A stretch of DNA of 39,690 bases from Ectopseudomonas khazarica (GTDB lineage Bacteria > Pseudomonadota > Gammaproteobacteria > Pseudomonadales > Pseudomonadaceae), in assembly GCF_004521985.1 (NCBI RefSeq), contig NZ_SBHZ01000028.1, positions 1 to 39,690 on the forward strand, given 5' to 3'. Positions within the stretch are counted from its first letter, which is position 1, and each line of letters starts with the position of its first letter. The translations under genes and the position numbers were made by a program. The notes beneath the pieces are model-generated. The model was not told where the DNA came from and ran no database searches. It saw only the letters and a program-made list of their open reading frames with translations. Shown in pieces: positions 1 to 7,044 of this stretch.

Positions 1-151
1 TCTTGTGCCCCTCGCTGTCCCACAGGTGCACGCCACGGGCCTCGGTGATGATGCGCGGGCCGTTCTCGGCCAGCTGCTTGTAGTCACTGAACGGCGCCAG
101 ATGGTGGGCCTGGCTCAGGGCCTGCCAGTGTGCGGTTTTCGAGTTGTTCAT
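1..151 (-). CDS. spuC: Putrescine/polyamine:pyruvate aminotransferase, N-terminal part (cut by window edge)
   Basis: The minus strand from the ATG at 149-151 gives 50 residues beginning MNNSKTAHWQALSQAHHL and containing PFSDYKQL and RGVHLWDSEG. This is the usual N-terminus of class III PLP aminotransferases of the SpuC type, which move the amino group of putrescine or related amines to pyruvate in the cytosol. The catalytic lysine lies outside the window. It starts 23 bases after the stop of the puuA-like gene on the same strand, so it is probably the distal gene of the polyamine operon. The family call rests on remembered SpuC N-termini; another omega-aminotransferase of the class remains possible. 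Confidence 0.8.
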   Translation of the reverse strand, partial: MNNSKTAHWQALSQAHHLAPFSDYKQLAENGPRIITEARGVHLWDSEGHK

Positions 152-174
152 GTCGCCTCCTTCGATCCGGGACA

Positions 175-1530
175 TCACAGGTACCAGCGGTATTCACGCG
201 GGCTGATGTCGTGCATGAAGGCCAGGTGATCCTGGCGTTTGTTCTCGCAATAGACCATGACGAACTCGCTGCCGAGGCCCGCCGCGACACGCTCGCTGGC
301 TTGCATGCGGCGCACGGCGTCGAGCATGTCCTTGGGGAAATCGACGCCGCTGCTGCGGTCATCGTTGAGCGGTGCGATGGGCTCGACCCTGGCGTCGAGT
401 CCCTGCTCGATACTGGTCAGCAACGCCGCCAGGACCAGATAGGGATTGGCGTCGGCACCGGGCAGACGGAATTCCAGGCGCAGGTTGCGGGTGTCCGACT
501 CGGGGATGCGCACGCAGGCGTCGCGGTCCTCGAAACCCCAGCTGGCCTGGCTCGCCGAGTTCACCTGAGCGCCGAAACGGCGGTAGCTGTTGTGGTTCGG
601 CGCGTAGATCGGCATCAGTTCCGGCAGCAGGCTCAGGCAGCCGGCCACGGCATGGCGCAGCGGACGCTGGTCGTCACGCGCCAGCAGGTTGTCACCCGCT
701 TCGTCATACAGGCTGACATGCACATGCATGCCACTGCCGGGGTACTGCAGGTAGGGCTTGGCCATGAAGCTGGCGCGGTGGCCGTGCTGCAGGGCCACGC
801 CCCGCGTGACCCGGCAGAACAGCGCGGACCAGTCGGCGGCCTGCATCGGGTCGGCGTTGTGGCTGAAGTTGATCTCGAACTGCCCCGGACCGATCTCGGC
901 GGTGATCACCGTGGTGTCGATGCCCTGCAGGCGCGCGGTCTTGCTGATGTCGTCGAGCACCTCGGCGAAGCGCGACAGGCGCTCGATGTGCATGTTCGGC
1001 TGGTCGTCGGCGTCGCCACTGAGGTCATCACGCGGGTATTGCGGCAGGCCTTCCTTGAGCGCCTTGTCGAACAGGTAGAACTCCAGCTCGAACGCCACCA
1101 CCGGACGGATGCCACGCGCCGCCAGGCGCTGCACCACCCGCGCCAGCACCTCGCGCGGCTCGAACTCGATGGGGGCGTCGGTGCCGTCGGAGCTGATCAG
1201 CATCTGCCCCAGCGGCTGGCGCTCCCAGGTCACCGGCTTGAGCGTGCCGGGAATCAGACGACGCGGCGCATCCGGGTCACCATCATGGAAGCAGTAGTCG
1301 CCGATCTCGTGGAGCCCGCCCTGAGCACCAAGCAGCACGCAGTTCTGCGGCAGTTTCAGGGCACTGCCGGCTGCGACCTTCTCCAGCATCTCGATGGGAT
1401 AGCGCTTGCCGTAGAAATGCCCGGGAATATCCAGGCAGATCAGGTCGACGAAGCGCACCTCGGGGTGGGCCTGGCGAAATTGGCGGACTTCGTCGAGCAA
1501 CTCGACTCGGGTGGCGTTCATGATGGTCAT
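175..1530 (-). CDS. puuA: Gamma-glutamylpolyamine synthetase (glutamine synthetase family)
   Basis: A 451-residue protein of the glutamine synthetase superfamily. Visible are an N-terminal beta-grasp-like region with VRFVDLICLDIPG, the GS-type segment FELEFYLFD, the PGQFEINFSH segment carrying metal-binding acidic residues, and YLQYPGSGMHVHVSLYDE. Length and features fit the PuuA/PauA branch, which ligates glutamate to putrescine, spermidine or diamines using ATP, the first step of the gamma-glutamyl pathway. It follows the puuR-like gene (19-base gap) and precedes the spuC-like gene. The ATG at 1530 and the one three codons later are both possible starts. Substrate choice within the family (putrescine, cadaverine, spermidine, ethanolamine) cannot be read from sequence alone. 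Confidence 0.88.
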   Translation of the reverse strand: MTIMNATRVELLDEVRQFRQAHPEVRFVDLICLDIPGHFYGKRYPIEMLEKVAAGSALKLPQNCVLLGAQGGLHEIGDYCFHDGDPDAPRRLIPGTLKPVTWERQPLGQMLISSDGTDAPIEFEPREVLARVVQRLAARGIRPVVAFELEFYLFDKALKEGLPQYPRDDLSGDADDQPNMHIERLSRFAEVLDDISKTARLQGIDTTVITAEIGPGQFEINFSHNADPMQAADWSALFCRVTRGVALQHGHRASFMAKPYLQYPGSGMHVHVSLYDEAGDNLLARDDQRPLRHAVAGCLSLLPELMPIYAPNHNSYRRFGAQVNSASQASWGFEDRDACVRIPESDTRNLRLEFRLPGADANPYLVLAALLTSIEQGLDARVEPIAPLNDDRSSGVDFPKDMLDAVRRMQASERVAAGLGSEFVMVYCENKRQDHLAFMHDISPREYRWYL

Positions 1531-1549
1531 TTCCGGTCAACGGGAAGGT

Positions 1550-2122
1550 TCAGGTGTAGATCCACAGCACGCGCGCAGGCGCATCGCCCTGGTTGGCGTA
1601 GCGTAAACGCGCGTAGCTCGGGACCTGGAAGGCATCGCCCGGGTACAGGGTGGCGCTCTCTTCGTCCTCGCCCAGCCACAGCGTCAGCTGGCCCTCGAGC
1701 ACGTAGCCGGCCTGTTCCGAGCGGTCGCTCATCTGCCGCTCGCCACTGCTGGCACCGGGCTCGAGCAGGCTGTCGACGACCATGAAGGCGCCCTGCAGGG
1801 TCGGCGATGCCATGATGTCGGTGATGCCGCCGGCCAGGTACAGGGTGCGACGCTCGTCCGGCCGGGTGACCCAGTCCAGCGCCTTGGGTTTGGGCAGGCT
1901 GTAGAAGTAGGTCGTCGGCACATCGAGGGCTTCGCTGATCGCGGTCAGGTCCGCGACCGTCGGGCGCGACAGGCCGCGCTCGACCTGGGAAAGAAAGCCC
2001 ACGGAACGCCCGATACGCTCGGCCAGCTCATTGAGGGTGACCTTCTTGTGCTTGCGCAGGTCGTGGATGAGAACCGCCAGCGCGGCCATCTCCAGGTTCT
2101 TGTCCATGTCAGGGCTGTCCAT
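1550..2122 (-). CDS. puuR: XRE-cupin transcriptional regulator of polyamine catabolism (PuuR/PauR-like)
   Basis: 190 residues. The N-terminal helix-turn-helix (about 16-75) includes KVTLNELAERIGRSVGFLSQ and VERGLSRPTVADL; the C-terminal half is a single cupin with PGASSGER, EQAGYVLEGQLTLWLG and LYPGDAFQVPS. This two-domain plan and length match PuuR (E. coli) and PauR (Pseudomonas), cytoplasmic repressors of gamma-glutamyl polyamine genes that respond to the polyamine. The ATG at 2122 is one base after the puuB stop, so the genes are translationally adjacent; an in-frame ATG at 2107 is an alternative start. The perfect inverted repeat at 3421-3450 upstream of puuB is the obvious candidate operator, which would make the operon self-regulated. 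Confidence 0.85.
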   Translation of the reverse strand: MDSPDMDKNLEMAALAVLIHDLRKHKKVTLNELAERIGRSVGFLSQVERGLSRPTVADLTAISEALDVPTTYFYSLPKPKALDWVTRPDERRTLYLAGGITDIMASPTLQGAFMVVDSLLEPGASSGERQMSDRSEQAGYVLEGQLTLWLGEDEESATLYPGDAFQVPSYARLRYANQGDAPARVLWIYT

Positions 2123-2123
2123 T

Positions 2124-3413
2124 TCAGAAGCTGTCTCTCAGTCGATACCAGGCCTTGCCGATGGCCTCGAGCGGCGCAGCCAGACGTTCGCCAAAGGGAA
2201 AGTCGGGATTGCGCAGTTGCCGGTACAGCGCCAGCTCATCCTCGTTGCCGAGGATGGCGTCGCTCACCGCACGTGCCGCTGCCAGGGTCGGCAGCACGCC
2301 ATGCCCGGAGAAGCCCTGCAGCCAGTAACGCCCGTTCTCCCCGCCGATGTCCGGCGTGCGCGCGCGGGTCACGTCGATATGGCCGCCCCAGGCGAAGTCG
2401 ATGGCCACGCCAGACAGCTGCGGGAAGACACGCTCGAGAATGGGCCGGGTCGCCGCCGCCATGTCCTGCGGCAAGCCGCCCAGGTAGGTGCAGCCGCCGC
2501 CGAACAGCAGCCGGTGATCCGGCGTGCGGCGGAAGTAGTCGAGGACGAACTGATTGTCGGTGACGCAGGCATTGCGCGGCAGCAGCGCCTCGGCTCGCGC
2601 CGCCCCCAACGGCTCGGTAGCGATCTGGTAGGTGCCCACGGGCAGTATGCGTCGCGCCAGGCGCGGCTCCAGATGGTCAATGTAGGTGTTGCACGCCAGC
2701 ACCAGGTCGCAGGCCTGCACGCTGCCTTGCTCAGTACGTACGCGGTAGCCTGCAGCATGCGCTTCCTGGCTCAGCGCACGGCTCTGCTCGAAGATGCGAC
2801 CGCCGGCCGCGACGAATGCCTCGGCCAGGCCAAGCGCCAGCTTGAGCGGATTGACGTGCCCGGCCTGCGGGTCGTAGAGCCCGGCACGGTAACGCTCGCT
2901 GGCCACCCACTCCGGCATCTGCTCGCGCGAGACGAACTGCAGGGTACGGTGCCCCCACTTGCTCGCGGCCTCTTCCTGCCATTCGTGCAGTTGCGCCACG
3001 CGCCGGGGCAGCACGGCCGTCCACAGATGGCCACGGCGGTAGTCGCAGTCGAACGCATGACGCTGCGGCAACTCGCGCAGCTCGTTCGCCGCCCAGGCCA
3101 TGCCGTCCCACAGACGCCGGGCACCCTCGATGCCAAGGGCCTTTTCCAGTGGCGGCATGTCGCACGACCAGCCCAGGATCGCCTGGCCGCCATTGCGCCC
3201 CGAAGCCGCCCAGGCCACGCGACTGGCTTCCAGCACGATGACCTGCAGGCCTGCCTCGGCCAGGCGCAGCGCGGTGTGCAGGCCGCTGAAGCCCGCACCG
3301 ACCACCAGCACATCGCACTGCACCTCACCTTGCAGGCGCGGATGATGGCTCAGCCGGTCCTTGCAGCTATGGGCGTAGTAACTGTCGACGTGCTCATGGG
3401 CGTGGCGAAACAT
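2124..3413 (-). CDS. puuB: Gamma-glutamylputrescine oxidase, FAD-dependent (DAO family)
   Basis: With the ATG at 3411-3413 the product has 429 residues, close to E. coli PuuB. An FAD-binding Rossmann motif VVGAGFSGLHTALRLAEAG lies near residues 37-55, followed by LEASRVAWAASGRNGGQ, which is typical of the DAO/PuuB group; near the C-terminus is YWLQGFSGHGV, the usual second flavin contact. The enzyme oxidises gamma-glutamyl-putrescine to the aldehyde with release of ammonia and peroxide. The reading frame stays open upstream to 3572, but that part runs through the AT-rich promoter and into the neighbouring gene, so the internal start is preferred. First gene of the puuB-puuR-puuA-spuC run. Confidence 0.85.
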   Translation of the reverse strand: MFRHAHEHVDSYYAHSCKDRLSHHPRLQGEVQCDVLVVGAGFSGLHTALRLAEAGLQVIVLEASRVAWAASGRNGGQAILGWSCDMPPLEKALGIEGARRLWDGMAWAANELRELPQRHAFDCDYRRGHLWTAVLPRRVAQLHEWQEEAASKWGHRTLQFVSREQMPEWVASERYRAGLYDPQAGHVNPLKLALGLAEAFVAAGGRIFEQSRALSQEAHAAGYRVRTEQGSVQACDLVLACNTYIDHLEPRLARRILPVGTYQIATEPLGAARAEALLPRNACVTDNQFVLDYFRRTPDHRLLFGGGCTYLGGLPQDMAAATRPILERVFPQLSGVAIDFAWGGHIDVTRARTPDIGGENGRYWLQGFSGHGVLPTLAAARAVSDAILGNEDELALYRQLRNPDFPFGERLAAPLEAIGKAWYRLRDSF

Positions 3414-3420
3414 AGACGAC

Positions 3421-3450
3421 TCATGAAATTTAAAATAATTAATTTCATGA
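3421..3450. promoter_or_regulatory. Perfect 10-bp inverted repeat, likely PuuR/PauR operator
   Basis: TCATGAAATT at 3421-3430 and AATTTCATGA at 3441-3450 are exact reverse complements separated by 10 AT-only bases. The element lies 8 bases upstream of the puuB start in a locally AT-rich island within GC-rich DNA, where a promoter and an operator of an auto-regulated XRE-cupin repressor are expected. The half-sites sit one to two helical turns apart, suitable for a dimer. The identity of the binding protein is inferred. Confidence 0.6.
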
Positions 3451-3481
3451 AAATCTATAGAGATAAATTCACAAAGGCAAG

Positions 3482-3781
3482 TCAGGCGACTTGTTGCTGC
3501 AGCTCCATCGCGCATTCGAGATGGGTGAAAAGCCCCTCCTCTATGGCCTGCGCCAGTACCCGGCGCAGGCATTCGCTACCGAGAAAGGCGTCTCGTGCCG
3601 CGGCCGAGTGCCACTGCCCTTCGACTTCCCAGGTCAGCGGGTCGCCACGCAACGGCAGGACCCGCAGTCCCTGGCAGCCGGGAATGTCCCGGCCGATCTG
3701 ATCTAGCCGGGCCAGGCACTGCCTCAACCGGACGGCGCGGTCGTGGCGAGCGCGAATGGTCATACGGTGAACGATGCTCAT
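3482..3781 (-). CDS. Small antibiotic-biosynthesis-monooxygenase-like (ABM fold) protein
   Basis: 99 residues from the ATG at 3779-3781, which has a strong AGGAGG ribosome site just upstream. The sequence opens MSIVHRMTIRARHDRAVRLRQ, continues with CQGLRVLPLRGDPLTWEVEG and ends in a helical LAQAIEEGLFTHLECAMEL. The alternating strand-helix pattern and a central LTWEVEGQW resemble dimeric ABM-domain proteins, a fold used by small cofactor-free oxygenases and by proteins of unknown role. No catalytic residue can be assigned. It lies 19 bases downstream of a 48-codon ORF with its own ribosome site, so the two are probably cotranscribed, away from the AraC gene at 4275. A longer in-frame start at 3874 would run antisense-like through that small ORF and is less likely. 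Confidence 0.6.
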   Translation of the reverse strand: MSIVHRMTIRARHDRAVRLRQCLARLDQIGRDIPGCQGLRVLPLRGDPLTWEVEGQWHSAAARDAFLGSECLRRVLAQAIEEGLFTHLECAMELQQQVA

Positions 3782-3800
3782 GGCAACCTCCTGGAATGGA

Positions 3801-3947
3801 TCAATGCAGATCGGCAGCCTGTCGCTGCAGAACATGGGGTGCGGCTTGCGGATCGGCGAAAACCGCTTCGCCACCCGCTCGAGAATCGAGCCAGGCAGTG
3901 GCGAGCAACAAGAGTGTCAGTGGTGCGATCAGCCATTTGCTAGACAT
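3801..3947 (-). CDS. 48-residue putative membrane/secreted peptide
   Basis: The ATG at 3945-3947 is preceded by AGGAG with an 8-base spacer. The product starts MSSKWLIAPLTLLLLATAWL, a positively charged start followed by a hydrophobic stretch of about 15 residues, then a short polar tail ending in QRQAADLH. This looks like a signal peptide or single membrane anchor. I do not recognise a family. It lies immediately upstream of the ABM-like gene and divergent from the AraC regulator, so it is a plausible first gene of an AraC-controlled unit. Too short to be certain from one sequence; the ribosome site and hydrophobic profile are the supporting evidence. Confidence 0.45.
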   Translation of the reverse strand: MSSKWLIAPLTLLLLATAWLDSRAGGEAVFADPQAAPHVLQRQAADLH

Positions 3948-4274
3948 GTGGCGGGCTCCTTCGGACACGTGGGGCACCGCTTAGCGGGTGGCGTAGCTAC
4001 TTCAAGCGTTCGCGCGACGCAGGGACACGGCGCGATGACTACAGAGATTAACCGCCAGGTCACGGCAGCGTTAGCCGGATACTGGCCGATCATTGCCTAA
4101 AACTGCACGATCCACCGCAACTCCATATCGCAGACCAGGACTGGTGGCATTCCTGAAACACTCTGTTTCAGGGGACGTTTGCCCATTACTGGCAAATATT
4201 TGCCTAATCCTGCGGGCGCCCATGACTTGCCTGAAAAACCTGGCTAGTCTTCGCAGACCTTCTGGAGGAGCGCC
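3948..4274. promoter_or_regulatory. Intergenic region between the small-peptide gene and araC-type gene, with repeated motifs
   Basis: 327 bases without a supportable gene. It contains the direct repeat TGCCTAAAACTGC (4094-4106) and TGCCTAATCCTGC (4201-4213), identical at 11 of 13 positions, with a related TGCCTGAAAAACC at 4228-4240. It also holds a perfect 9-bp inverted repeat CCTGAAACA/TGTTTCAGG with a 3-base centre (4152-4172) and the 14-bp palindrome GGCAAATATTTGCC (4191-4204). Direct repeats of this kind are typical of AraC-family binding sites; palindromes could bind a dimeric repressor. The region probably holds both divergent promoters. Confidence 0.45.
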
Positions 4275-5222
4275 ATGCAGTCACTCACCCATACCGCCAC
4301 CAATCTCGACACTCCTCTTGCCGACCTCAGCCATGAAATGGCGCGCCTCGTCGAACGCTTCGTCCCGGAGGATGGCCTGCACCTCACCGCCATCCCCGGC
4401 CTCAAGCTGGCGCGGGCCACCACCCCGAGCCTGCCGATGCAGACGGTCTACGACCCCTGCCTGTGCATCATCGCGCAGGGGCGCAAGGAGATACGCCTGG
4501 GCGACGAGCTCTATGTCTACGATCCGCTGAACTACCTGGTGGCCTCGGTGGTGCTGCCGGTCACCGGCCGGGTGATCGAGGCCAGCCCGGAAGCCCCCTA
4601 CCTGAGCCTGGCACTGGAGATCGACCCGGCGCTGATCAGCAGCCTGCTGACCGAGATGCCGCCCATCCCGGCACCCGACGCGGCCTCGCAGCGGGCGCTG
4701 TTTCTCGATCGCCTCGACCCGCGCCTGCTGGATGCGGTGATTCGCCTGCTGCGCCTGCTGGAGACCCCACGCGACATCGCCATGCTGGCCCCGCTGGCCC
4801 TGCGTGAAATCTTCTACCGCATGCTGCTCAGCCCGCAGGGACACCGCCTGCATGAAGTGGTGGTGGCCGACAGCCAGAGCCAGCGCATTTCGCGCGCCAT
4901 CGAGTGGTTGCGCAAGAACTTCGATCAGCCGCTGCGCATCGAGGAGCTGGCCCGCGAGGTCAACCTCAGCCCCTCGACCCTGCACCATCGCTTCAAGGCC
5001 GTCACGGCCTTCAGCCCGCTGCAGTACCAGAAGCAGCTGCGTCTGCAGGAGGCACGCCGGCTGATGCTCTGCGACAACCTGGAAGCGGCGGCGGCCAGCT
5101 ATCGCGTGGGCTACGAGAGCCCCTCGCAGTTCAGCCGCGAGTACAGTCGCCTGTTCGGCGACCCGCCACAGCGCGACATCGCACGCCTGCGCCAGGCGGC
5201 GCAGAACCAGGTCGCGTCCTGA
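4275..5222 (+). CDS. AraC-family transcriptional regulator
   Basis: 315 residues. The N-terminal half (about 25-190) looks like the AraC_N effector domain, with YDPCLCIIAQGRKEIRLGDE and NYLVASVVLPVTG. The C-terminal 100 residues hold the two helix-turn-helix motifs: IEELAREVNLSPSTLHHRF and the second with AAASYRVGYESPSQFSREYS followed by FGDPPQRD. This plan fits a cytoplasmic effector-dependent activator. ATG at 4275 is preceded by GGAGGAG. It diverges from the small-peptide/ABM unit, which is its likely target, and ends base-to-base against the convergent acyl-CoA dehydrogenase stop. The effector is unknown. Confidence 0.9.
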   Translation: MQSLTHTATNLDTPLADLSHEMARLVERFVPEDGLHLTAIPGLKLARATTPSLPMQTVYDPCLCIIAQGRKEIRLGDELYVYDPLNYLVASVVLPVTGRVIEASPEAPYLSLALEIDPALISSLLTEMPPIPAPDAASQRALFLDRLDPRLLDAVIRLLRLLETPRDIAMLAPLALREIFYRMLLSPQGHRLHEVVVADSQSQRISRAIEWLRKNFDQPLRIEELAREVNLSPSTLHHRFKAVTAFSPLQYQKQLRLQEARRLMLCDNLEAAAASYRVGYESPSQFSREYSRLFGDPPQRDIARLRQAAQNQVAS

Positions 5223-6371
5223 TCAGAGGCCCATCTGCTTGGCGATGATCTCGTTCATGATCTCTCGCGTGCCACCGCCGATGGAAAGGATGCGATTGTC
5301 GCGATACAGCCGTTCGACCAGCGATTCACGCATGTAGCCCATGCCGCCGAGGATCTGTACCGCATCGTAGGTCAGGCGATCGGCAATATCGGTGGCGAAG
5401 TTCTTGGCCATGGAGATTTCCTTGACCACGCTCCTGCCCGCCGCCATCTGCGCCGCCTGGCGGTACGTGAACTCGCGGGAGACCTCCAGCTGGGTGGCCA
5501 TCTCGGCCAGGCGATGCTTGAGCACCTGAAACTTGCCCACCGGCTTGCCGAACGCCTGGCGCTCGCGGGCCCACTTCATCGATTCGTCCAGGGCCAGTTG
5601 CGCCGTCATGTTGGCCATGATCGCCAGGCTCAGGCGCTCGCTCTGGAAGTTGGCCATGATGCAGGCGAAACCGGCGTTCTCGACGCCAATCAGGTTGTCC
5701 ACCGGCACCTTGCAGTCGTCGAAGAACAGCTCGGCGGTATCCGACGCCCACCAGCCCATCTTCTTCAGCTTGCGCCCCACGCTGAACCCCGGCGTACCCT
5801 TTTCCACCAGCAGCAGGCTGACACCGCCGAAACCTTCGCCACCGGTGCGCACTGCCACCGTGTAGTAGTCGGCACGCACGCCACTGGTGATGAAGGTCTT
5901 GCTGCCGTTGATGCGGTAGTGGTCGCCCTCGCGCACGGCACGGGTCTTCAGGTTGGCCACATCGGAACCACCGGACGGTTCGGTGACCGCGAGCGCCATG
6001 ATCTTCTCGCCAGCCAGCACCTGGGGCACCACGCGCTCGCGAATGGCCGGCCTGGCCCATTTGAGTACCGGCGGCAAGCCGATGTCCAGAGAGCCGAGCC
6101 CCGCCACCAGGCCACCCGAGCCACAGCGCATCAGTTCTTCGCTGGCGGCGACCTTGGCGAATACGTCACCTTCGTGGCTGCCGCCGTACTGCTCCGGATA
6201 GCCGATGCCGAGAATTCCTGCCGCCCCTGCCTTGAGGTACAGCTCGCGGGGAAACTCCTCGGCCTCTTCCCAGTCGTCGATGTGCGGAAGGATCTCGCGC
6301 TCGACGAAACGCCGAACGGAGTCGCGAACCAGTTGGTGGGATTCATCGAAATACGACTGAAGGGCGGCCAT
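5223..6371 (-). CDS. Acyl-CoA dehydrogenase with isovaleryl/long-chain-type active site
   Basis: 382 residues, the standard length. Visible are the FAD segment ALAVTEPSGGSDVANLKT, NGSKTFITSG, RQAFGKPVGKFQ and the C-terminal LGGMGYMRES. At the position where short/medium-chain enzymes carry the catalytic Glu (YEGT) this protein has GGGT (366-369), while Glu245 in FQSERLSLA matches the catalytic Glu of isovaleryl-CoA and long-chain enzymes. So it is likely active on branched or long acyl-CoA substrates. It lies beside recR as in P. aeruginosa. Its promoter holds an AtuR-type site (6405-6422), suggesting a role with the atu pathway encoded at the other end of the window. GGGAG precedes the ATG at 6371. 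Confidence 0.88.
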   Translation of the reverse strand: MAALQSYFDESHQLVRDSVRRFVEREILPHIDDWEEAEEFPRELYLKAGAAGILGIGYPEQYGGSHEGDVFAKVAASEELMRCGSGGLVAGLGSLDIGLPPVLKWARPAIRERVVPQVLAGEKIMALAVTEPSGGSDVANLKTRAVREGDHYRINGSKTFITSGVRADYYTVAVRTGGEGFGGVSLLLVEKGTPGFSVGRKLKKMGWWASDTAELFFDDCKVPVDNLIGVENAGFACIMANFQSERLSLAIMANMTAQLALDESMKWARERQAFGKPVGKFQVLKHRLAEMATQLEVSREFTYRQAAQMAAGRSVVKEISMAKNFATDIADRLTYDAVQILGGMGYMRESLVERLYRDNRILSIGGGTREIMNEIIAKQMGL

Positions 6372-6404
6372 GCGGGTACTCCCGTTATTGTTTTGGCCAC
6401 CCTA

Positions 6405-6422
6405 ACCTAGCGCTTGCTTGGT
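6405..6422. promoter_or_regulatory. AtuR-like operator in the acyl-CoA dehydrogenase promoter
   Basis: ACCTAGCGCTTGCTTGGT differs by one base in 18 from the site at 38298-38315 between atuR and atuA. Its near edge is 33 bases from the start of the acyl-CoA dehydrogenase (minus strand), a distance at which a bound TetR-type repressor would block RNA polymerase. The match is seen directly; binding by AtuR is inferred. Confidence 0.6.
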
Positions 6423-6437
6423 TTTCAAGCGAGCGTT

Positions 6438-7016
6438 TCATTTCTGCCCGCGCAGCGCGCGCCTGACCCGTACCTGCATGGCATAGGCTGGCTCCTCGAC
6501 AGCCTCGAAATCACGGGTGTAGCGCTGGGCGAATCCGCTGCTGCCCCACTCGCGATACTGTCGTACGTGCCAGAGTTCGTGCGCCCAGAGGGCAGCATCC
6601 TGGCCGGCGGCATCAGCGCTGCGAAACACCACCACATCGATCAGGGTCACGGCCTGCACGTCCGGGTTGCGCAGCATGACGCTGGCAGCGTCCATCGCGT
6701 CGGTGCTACCCACGCGAAAGCGCACCTCGTCGAGCAAGGCGTCATCGTAGAACGGCGCAAGCTGCGCGCGAATCATCAGGGGTATCGGCTCGGTACCTGC
6801 ACTCAGGGCCGCCTGGCGTGACTGCTGCAGCCAGGCTTCTAGGTGTGTGGCGGCCAGGTTCAGGCCATCTTCACGCACGCGGGCCGGATCGGGCACACAC
6901 AGACAGCTCTGCCCCAGGCAAACCGGGATCTGGCCGAGCGCGCACTGCGCACTTGCCGCAACCGGTATCCCGAGCAGGAGCGCCAGCGCGACACGGCGCA
7001 CGAAGTCGCGGCCCAT
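6438..7016 (-). CDS. Secreted DUF4157-like protein with HExxH motif
   Basis: 192 residues from the ATG at 7014-7016. The N-terminus MGRDFVRRVALALLLGIP followed by VAASAQ is a clear signal peptide. Four cysteines follow closely (CALGQIPVCLGQSCLC), probably disulphide-bonded in the periplasm. The core contains ALWAHELWHVRQYREWG, an HExxH zinc-metallopeptidase-like motif at the centre of the DUF4157 family. The gene begins 28 bases after the recR stop on the same strand, so it is likely transcribed with dnaX-ybaB-recR although its product is exported. The reading frame stays open far upstream through recR, but that portion is an out-of-frame shadow. Proteolytic activity is not established. Confidence 0.75.
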   Translation of the reverse strand: MGRDFVRRVALALLLGIPVAASAQCALGQIPVCLGQSCLCVPDPARVREDGLNLAATHLEAWLQQSRQAALSAGTEPIPLMIRAQLAPFYDDALLDEVRFRVGSTDAMDAASVMLRNPDVQAVTLIDVVVFRSADAAGQDAALWAHELWHVRQYREWGSSGFAQRYTRDFEAVEEPAYAMQVRVRRALRGQK

Positions 7017-7044
7017 GGGCAGCGCGCAGCGTGGGTGCGAAGGG

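Noticed and set aside
130..1785. Plus-strand ORF of 551 codons over puuA and puuR
   Set aside because: Antisense shadow in GC-rich DNA; no family resemblance, while the opposite strand encodes complete glutamine synthetase and XRE-cupin proteins.
3421..3450. Inverted repeat read as a terminator of the ABM-like gene
   Set aside because: The stem is AT-only in part with a 10-base AT loop and no T tract, and it lies just before a start codon, so an operator is likelier.
3414..3572. N-terminal extension of puuB
   Set aside because: It crosses the AT-rich promoter and perfect inverted repeat and enters the neighbouring gene; PuuB homologues begin near 3413.
2031..3701. Plus-strand ORF of 556 codons over puuB
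   Set aside because: Shadow of the PuuB oxidase, whose FAD motifs are intact on the minus strand.
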